Below are positions 57,933 through 64,000 of a stretch of DNA of 64,000 nucleotides, in pieces. The notes below the pieces were generated by a model. It saw only the letters and a list, made by a program, of their open reading frames with translations, did not search any database and was not told the DNA's origin. The DNA is from Euphorbia lathyris (lineage: Eukaryota > Streptophyta > Magnoliopsida > Malpighiales > Euphorbiaceae). The stretch is from the NCBI RefSeq assembly GCF_963576675.1, contig NC_088915.1, forward strand, positions 35,431,501 to 35,495,500. The letters run 5' to 3'. Every line of letters starts with the position of its first letter. Position 1 is the first letter of the stretch. The translations under genes were made by a program, and so were the position numbers.

Positions 57933-60900
57933 CTAGCCTGGGATCAGCCTAGGAAAGCTAACCCCAACCCTATCCTCTAAAAGGAGAGACGAAAGAAAGA
58001 TAGGAGGATTAGAAAGGGTGGTAACACCTAACATCCCCTCATGTCCAGCCGCCGCCAAGCGATCCGCAATCCGGTTTTGTTCCCTGAAGATGTGGCTGAA
58101 CTCTAAGAACTCAAAGGAGGAGCCAAGCCTTCTAATAGCTTTGATAAGGTTCTGGCTATTAAGACAAATAGCATGATTATTAGAAATCATACTAATGGCC
58201 TCCTTATTATCAGACTCCACAGAAAGCCTCTTAATACCCAGATTTCTGGCAAGCTTGACCCCAGAAAGAATACCCCACAGCTCCGCTGAAAATGACGAGC
58301 CCAATCCCAGGTTATGGGTGAACCCCGACAACCAGGCACCCCCCGCGTCTCTGAGAACACCTCCGGCCGCGACTCTTCCATTGTTGAGGCAGGAGCCATC
58401 CGTATTCAACTTCACCACCCCATCTTTCGGCCTGCTCCAACCAACAAGGTGAACCTCTTTCTTCTGGGTAGACCTGGTAAGGGGGGTCCCCTTTGAAGCT
58501 CTCAATAATAGTAAGGAGCTTATTCGAGAAGAACTCAGGTAAGTTCTGAATAAAAACAGTCTTCTCACCAAAGATCTCCTCGTTCCTCCATTTCCAGAGT
58601 TGGTGGCAAATAATAGCAAAGAAAATGTCACCATTCTCCATGTTAGCCAGTAACTTTCCAATAACCCCATTAGAAAACCAGTCATTCTCAGAGTGGGCAA
58701 AGAAGGAGGGGAGAATGTGGTGCGGGAGAACTTTCTTCCATACCTCCTTACTTCTAGAGCAATCCCTAAGGGCATGGCACAAAGTTTCAACATGGCCTCT
58801 GCATCTACTGCACGCACCTGAATCCGCCAAATGCCTTCTATGTCTCTCCGAATTAGTAAGCAACCTGTCCTTAACTCCCAGCCACAGGAAGCTCCTCATT
58901 CGGTAAGGGATTTTCAGAGCCCAAATGGATTTCCAAGTATCCGAGAGAGGGTCGGATTTGTCAAGCGTAAAGGCTTCAAAGGCAGATTTACAAGAGTAAG
59001 CTCCATTGTTAGTCAGGGCCCAGCAATGCCTATCCTTGTCCTCCTCAAGATTACTAATCTTAACTCCCCTGATTCTGAGGAGAGTATCCAGGCTCAAGAA
59101 GGTATCAAACTTAGACCAAATCCAGTCCCCATCAGAGTCCACCACATCAGCAATCCTCCAGTTGCGGCTATTGCTAGGCGGGGGGGGGGGGGGGGGGGGG
59201 GGAGCTACAAATATCTATAAGAGGTTTATCTCCGATCCAGGTGTCATACCAGAAGCTAATGGACTTAACATTCCCCACCTCCAGGCCAACCCCCAAGAAG
59301 AATTCAGCAAACACAGCACTGAGCCCTTTCCAAAGGAAAGAACAATTGACAACTCTCTCCTTAGGGCCCCCAAAGATTTTGTCCTTTCGATACTTGCCAC
59401 AGAGCAGACGAACCCAAAGAGAAGAAGGGTTTTGCCACATTCTCCAGAGGAGCTTCATTAATAAAACTTTGTTGTTGTCCTTAGCTTGTCTAATGCCAAG
59501 ACCCCCCTGCTTTTAGGCTGGCAGATCTCCTTCCAAGGGACAAGGTGAATCTTCCTTCCCTCTCCCGACTCTCCCCAAAGGAAACGCCGGTTGATTTTGT
59601 CCAGTTCATTGAGAACCGGTTCAGGCAATTTACAGGCTTGCATGATGTGATTGGGAGCCGCGCAGTTGACAGACTGAATTAAGATTAGACGGCCTGCCAT
59701 GGAGAGAGAATTAGCCTTCCAACTAGCACACAACCCATTAGTTTTATCCAGAGTCTCTTTAAAGGAGGCTTTGGAAACTCTGTCGCTGTGGAGGGTAACC
59801 CCAAGATACTTACCCAAAGAGTGAGTAAGAGGAATGCCAGAAAGATCACTAAGCTTTTTACAAATGCTTCTATCCATGTTCTTAGAACAAAGCATCCGAG
59901 ACTTATGGACATTGATCTTCTGGCCAGAAGCAGTGCAAAAGCAATTAAGGATATTCATGACCACACCCATTTGCTCCTCATTCCCTTCCACAAAGATCAT
60001 CACATCGTCAGCGAAGAACAAATGGGAAATAGGAGGGCAAAACTTGTTAATGGTCACAGGATGGAGAATCCCCTTACTCACAGCCTCTTGAATTAGGTGA
60101 GCCTGCCTTTCCATAGCAATCACAAAAAGGAAGGGGCTCATAGGATCTCCTTGACGGATACCCCTAGAGGGAGAGAATTCATCAGACATATCTCCATTGA
60201 TCAAAACCTGGAAAACAGGAGAAGAAACGCAACCCTCAATCAATCTCCTCCAGTTCTCAGGAATGCCAGCTCTATTTAAGCTATCCATAAGAAAACTCCA
60301 GTTTAACCGGTCATAAGCTTTCTCCAGATCAAGTTTGAGAGCCACGATCCCTTTCTTACCTTTCTTCACTTTCATGGAATGAACCATCTCCTGGGCAATA
60401 ACCACATTGTCCATCATTTGCCTACCAGGAACAAAACTACCTTGATTTTGGCTAATAATCTCAGGAAGGATACGCCGGAGCCTATTAGCCACAATCTTAG
60501 TGATAGATTTGTATAACACATTGCACAGACTGATCGGCCTCATTTGTAAAAAGGAGGAGGGTTTTTCAACCTTAGGGATCAGAACCAGGAGGGTTTTGTT
60601 CACCAGACTAATATCGATGGATCCGCCAAAAACTCCTAAAATAAAGCTGTAAACGCCTTCCTTCACCGTGTCCCAGTGTTTATGGTAGAAACTAGCAGGA
60701 ATACCATCGATCCCTGGAGCCTTAGTAGCTCCAATACTGGTGAAGGCAAGATCAATTTCTTTCTGGTCGATAGGATGAAAAGCTTCTTCAATAGCATCCT
60801 CCTCCAGCCTAGGAAAGGAGATCCCTGATTGGGCTTTATCCAGATCCACATCTTCCTATTTAAAGAGGTCTTTATAGAACTCAAAAGCAAGGCGATGAAT

Positions 60901-62048
60901 ATCTTCCTCCTCATACATCCAATCCCCATTGGAGTCTTTAATAGCATCGATTTGGTTCCTCTGCCTCCTAATAATAGTAGAGAGGTGGAAGAATCTGGTA
61001 TTTCGGTCACCGTCCTTAATCCAAGCCTTCCTAGATTTTTGGAACCAAAGGAGCTCTTCCTGTCTAAGCACCGCTTCCAACTCGTTCTGGAGAGATCTAA
61101 GATGATAATTCAGACTGTGGTCAAAACGGATCTCCAAACAGCGTTGAATGCCTTCCATTCTCCTTAAAAGTTTATTTTCCTTCGGATAATATGGCCAAAG
61201 ATGTTTTTATTCCATCCCACCACATTCTTTCTAAACTCCCCAGCCGTAAGGAGAACATTAGAATGAGGTTGCCAATTTTCTTTAACAAAATTTCTGAACT
61301 CAGGATGGGTATCCCAAGCAACAAGGTACCTAAAAGGTCTATTCCCTTTAAGACGATGTCCTTTCTCCAGCTTAACGAGGATATGACAATGGTCAGAATG
61401 ACGAATAGGGAGATTCAAGACGTTCACCTCGGGAAATCTATAGATCGCAGCCACATTCGCATAAACTTTGTCCAACCGAACAAACACGCTATTCCTTTTC
61501 CAAGTAAACTTGTGGCCAGTCGCACCCAGGTCCGACAGTCCGCAAAGATCCATATTCTGCTTGTGGTTAAGGCACTGGTTGATATAATGATTACCCCCCC
61601 TCTTCTGATCACTCATCAGGGCAATATCATTAAAGTCACCAGCGACCAACCAAGCATCCCCCATGTTTGTACTGATAGAGTACATGATCTCCCAAAGCCT
61701 CTTCCGGTTAGTCAAGACCGGATCGACATAGACAAAGGAAACAAAGAAAGGTTTGTTGCCAGGATAACACACCTTACTATGAATGAATTGATTATCAATA
61801 GTAATAATATCAATACTCACACGACCTGGCTTCCAAAAAATCCAAATCCCCCCTGCTCGACCAGTCGCCTCCGACCTGACACACTTCCAATTCTTAAACT
61901 TTTTAACCACCTCATCTGCTTTAGAACCACTAACCTTGGTTTCAAGAAGAGCAAAACAAGAAGGATTAAATTGCTTAATAAGCTCATTAACATGGATGCG
62001 GGTCGCCTTGCTAGCCGCACCTCTAACATTCCAAACAAAAAAGTCCAT
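57933..62048 (-). pseudogene. LINE-3 ORF2 (EN-RT-zf-RNase H), broken
   Basis: The ATG at 62048 begins MDFFVWNVRGA, the start of an AP-type endonuclease. Its E (ALLETK), GDFND and SDHCHI motifs are present. The RT has PISLCNVLYKSITKIVANRL, LDLEKAYDRLNW, GIRQGDPMSPFLF and FFADD at the active site. Next comes the zf-RVT domain (FLWLGVKDRLLTN, GACSRCRGHVETLCHALRDC). The RNase H has NTDGSC, SAELWGI, VESDN and RIADRLA, ending LIPG at 57933. Breaks are a frameshift near 61160, a TAG near 60855, a one-base slip in a G6 run near 59508, a 23-base poly-C expansion near 59202-59180 replacing a PPPFD-like segment, and a frameshift near 58490. The intact protein would nick DNA and copy LINE RNA at the nick. 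Confidence 0.9.
59180..59202. repeat. Poly-G/C run of 23 bases
   Basis: It lies in LINE-3 ORF2, where the related LINE-1 copy encodes VPPPFD. The expansion destroys the frame. Confidence 0.95.
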
Positions 62049-62081
62049 CAGAAGGAAGACAACTGATCACAGGCCCACACC

Positions 62082-64000
62082 CTAGAGCAGGTATTTATTC
62101 GGGGCTCCTGAGAGCCTAGAAAAGGTGCAAGCCGACCCTCTTTTATCCCAAGAATCCGAAGAACCATGGTTCTTTTTAAGGTTAGCCTTAGGTTTCTTCA
62201 AATGAAACTTATTAACTCCTATAGACTTTCCAATTAGGGGGTCTACAAGAGGATGCAGGACACTAACCTCATTAAGCTTTGCTTTCCCTGTCAGGCCAGT
62301 GATATGGGATTTCCCCTTAGCGTAAGCTTTGGGATCGAAGAGAGGATTAATAGAGTCACCAAGGATGGTAGCTGGCTCAGCAGACTCAAGGCCTGGCATA
62401 CTTAACTCCATATGTTCAATAGGTAAATCCGAATCCTGACCATCCTCAAGAGATAGGGCTCCGAATCTAGATCCTGAACCGGAAGCTGAGTCAACACCAG
62501 CACCATTCTTAATATCAGGAGGCCTAGCCTTGATCTCAGGAGCAATTTGGAGAGAGTTCATCTCCTTGCTGATATCTGGAACTTGATTCCGAGTAGCATT
62601 AGCACGTGGCTTTCTTCGGACCGACCTTTTGGCCAGCATCCATGGCCCAAAGTTCTTCTCTTCACCTTGGCTAGCTTCAGCACTGCCTATGATAGGCACC
62701 ACCACCTCCTCAACCACTTTCCTTCTTTTAGGGCAGCCATCATAGGTATGGCCAAACATACCACATTCATAGCAGATATTGTGAATACCTTCGTATTCTA
62801 TATGAAAGACCTTATTCTGAACGGAGAATTTAGACAGAAGAGGCTTAGCAAGATCAATGTCAATACAAACCCTGGCAAACTTGCCTCTTACTGCCCCAAC
62901 GGTAGTTTTGTCAACGTGGTGAACTTTCCCAACCAGGCCACCAATCTTATTCAGAAATCTTTCGTTATAGTATTCAATGGGTAGACCTGGGAATCTAACC
63001 CAAGTAAGGATCCTATTAACAGAGCAATCATGCAGATTAAAATTAGGTACCCATGGCCTCAGCGCTAAAACATGATTGGAGATGATATAAGGTCCACCAT
63101 TAACTACTGCATTATAATCTTCTGCCCTTGTAAATTTTATGACATAATAGTCATTCTCAAGGTCTGTGATAGTAACCTTCCCTTTCTTTGCCCATTGGGC
63201 CTGGATCCTCTGGGCAAAGTAATTGAAGCTTATCCTTTTTCCAAGCACAGTGACAATTAAGGAGAGTTTCCATTTGGATCTAAGAATCCGCTTATCTTCC
63301 GAAGAGAGCCGGATAACAGGACACAACGGGTCCTCTTGTTCTCCATCCTCGACATCCGAATCGGAAAATACTTCCTCCGACTCATCCTCAATAATGTCCT
63401 CCTCTAACATGGAATCCTCCTCAACCACCCCTAAAACCTTATCTCTCAAGGAGGCTCTCCCTATACCTTTCTCAACTGAAGCATTATCAACCGAATCTCC
63501 ACATTGATACGGGTTTTGATTATCATTAGGGAGGTTTGTATTTTGAACCACGGGCTTCTGGGCCAAAAATCCGCCCAATGGGGCAGCATTAAAATCCCTA
63601 ATTGCCTTAGCAATTGCGAAAGTAGCCGGCCCCCTTGCTTGGGTAGCCTTCTCCGAAACCGGTTGATCCACGGCCTCAAATCCCATAACCACATCAGTCA
63701 AAGGCTGCCTCACCAGCTCCCCCGCTGGAACAGTACTTCCCGTATTGCCGGAAGACGTCTCATTGGATCCAAGATGGCGCGCGGCATCACTGGATCCCTT
63801 GTTAGGGTTTCCCGCAACAGACCCCGGATTTCCTGCCGCAACAATTGCCACACCAACCGTCGGCATCACAATCGTAGAGCCCTGATCCACAACATCTATA
63901 CGATCCGCTCCCTGGACCACAGCTCCGATCCGCTCCCTGGACCACATCGCACCTGAGATCCCAGCGCCAGCCACCCGCCCTGCCGGATCGGACCCCTCCT
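62082..64000 (-). CDS. LINE-3 ORF1 protein (DUF4283, CCHC), start outside window
   Basis: The frame is open from the window edge to a stop at 62082, more than 630 codons with no break. No ATG near 63974 marks the start, so the N-terminus is probably beyond 64000. An acidic stretch (EEDIIEDESEEVFSDSDVED, about 63420-63340) precedes a DUF4283-like RNA-binding fold (LGKRISFNYFAQRIQAQW, LALRPWVPNF, VRFPGLPIEYYNE) and the zinc knuckle CYECGMFGHTYDGC (about 62773-62732). A Lys/Arg patch (KRSVRRKPRAN) and a disordered tail follow. ORF1 proteins of plant L1 elements coat LINE RNA. It ends 34 bp before ORF2's ATG. It is intact as far as it can be seen, unlike ORF2. Confidence 0.85.
   Translation of the reverse strand, partial: EGSDPAGRVAGAGISGAMWSRERIGAVVQGADRIDVVDQGSTIVMPTVGVAIVAAGNPGSVAGNPNKGSSDAARHLGSNETSSGNTGSTVPAGELVRQPLTDVVMGFEAVDQPVSEKATQARGPATFAIAKAIRDFNAAPLGGFLAQKPVVQNTNLPNDNQNPYQCGDSVDNASVEKGIGRASLRDKVLGVVEEDSMLEEDIIEDESEEVFSDSDVEDGEQEDPLCPVIRLSSEDKRILRSKWKLSLIVTVLGKRISFNYFAQRIQAQWAKKGKVTITDLENDYYVIKFTRAEDYNAVVNGGPYIISNHVLALRPWVPNFNLHDCSVNRILTWVRFPGLPIEYYNERFLNKIGGLVGKVHHVDKTTVGAVRGKFARVCIDIDLAKPLLSKFSVQNKVFHIEYEGIHNICYECGMFGHTYDGCPKRRKVVEEVVVPIIGSAEASQGEEKNFGPWMLAKRSVRRKPRANATRNQVPDISKEMNSLQIAPEIKARPPDIKNGAGVDSASGSGSRFGALSLEDGQDSDLPIEHMELSMPGLESAEPATILGDSINPLFDPKAYAKGKSHITGLTGKAKLNEVSVLHPLVDPLIGKSIGVNKFHLKKPKANLKKNHGSSDSWDKRGSACTFSRLSGAPNKYLL

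Larger units (their letters stand above)
57886..64000 (-). mobile_element. LINE-3: near full-length L1-type LINE with RNase H
   Basis: On the minus strand this contains ORF1 (runs off the window at 64000), then ORF2 with endonuclease, RT, zinc-binding domain and RNase H, then a short 3' tail CTACCAAAAAAATAAATAAA ending about 57886. It is the most complete member of the family that also gave LINE-1 and LINE-2. ORF2 carries several disabling changes. The 5' end and its target duplication lie outside the window. Confidence 0.92.

Noticed and set aside
58187..63956. Many plus-strand open frames of 60-290 codons
   Set aside because: They are shadows antisense to LINE-3. The largest (61191-62066) mirrors the endonuclease and lacks any motif.

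Overview
The window looks like a transposon-rich stretch of a eudicot plant nuclear genome. It is AT-rich, its one intact gene has plant-style GT-AG introns, and every mobile element I can name is of a plant type: Sirevirus-like Ty1/copia, L1-type LINE with RNase H, CACTA, MULE-like, hAT and Helitron. The species cannot be named from the sequence alone. No rRNA, tRNA or CRISPR array was seen.

Layout. 1-1.3 kb holds minus-strand exons of an ankyrin-repeat (ITN1/ACD6-like) gene relic. 1.3-8.4 kb is a 3'-truncated minus-strand copia element (Copia-A) with one complete LTR. 8.4-9.5 kb is AT-rich and ends in a Helitron-type 3' terminus. 9.5-16.9 kb is a 5'-truncated LINE split by a 5.9-kb CACTA element. 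The CACTA carries a kinesin exon fragment and at least two smaller inverted-repeat elements. 17.4-34.85 kb is a candidate MULE-like element with a decayed plant-mobile-domain (MAIN-like) gene. It is split by a structurally complete 11.9-kb copia element (Copia-B, 1,394-bp LTRs, TSD aaaac) and also holds a small LINE insertion. 35.3-38 kb contains an hAT element, a second TIR element and fold-back repeats. 38.1-43.5 kb is bounded by inverted arms of about 400 bp. Inside are a receptor-kinase fragment in its own inverted-repeat element and a 0.9-kb degenerate pentanucleotide array. 43.7-49 kb has relics of a second copia lineage and a gypsy element. 50.25-55.14 kb is the only apparently intact host gene, a nine-exon neutral ceramidase of 771 residues with two upstream ORFs. 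56.8-57.8 kb is a gypsy-type gag-like fragment. 57.9-64 kb is a nearly full-length but broken LINE on the minus strand, running off the window.

The most unusual signal is in the two related copia elements. Both carry an extra gene downstream of pol. In both, this gene is preceded by a TATA box about 100 bp before its ATG, a CT-rich leader and a conserved block with a TGACGTA core. This looks like a private internal promoter rather than the stop-codon readthrough reported for SIRE1. Both elements are also saturated with CTGAGT and GCTGACC words in coding and non-coding parts alike. All the TE genes carry stops or frameshifts, so none looks autonomous today.
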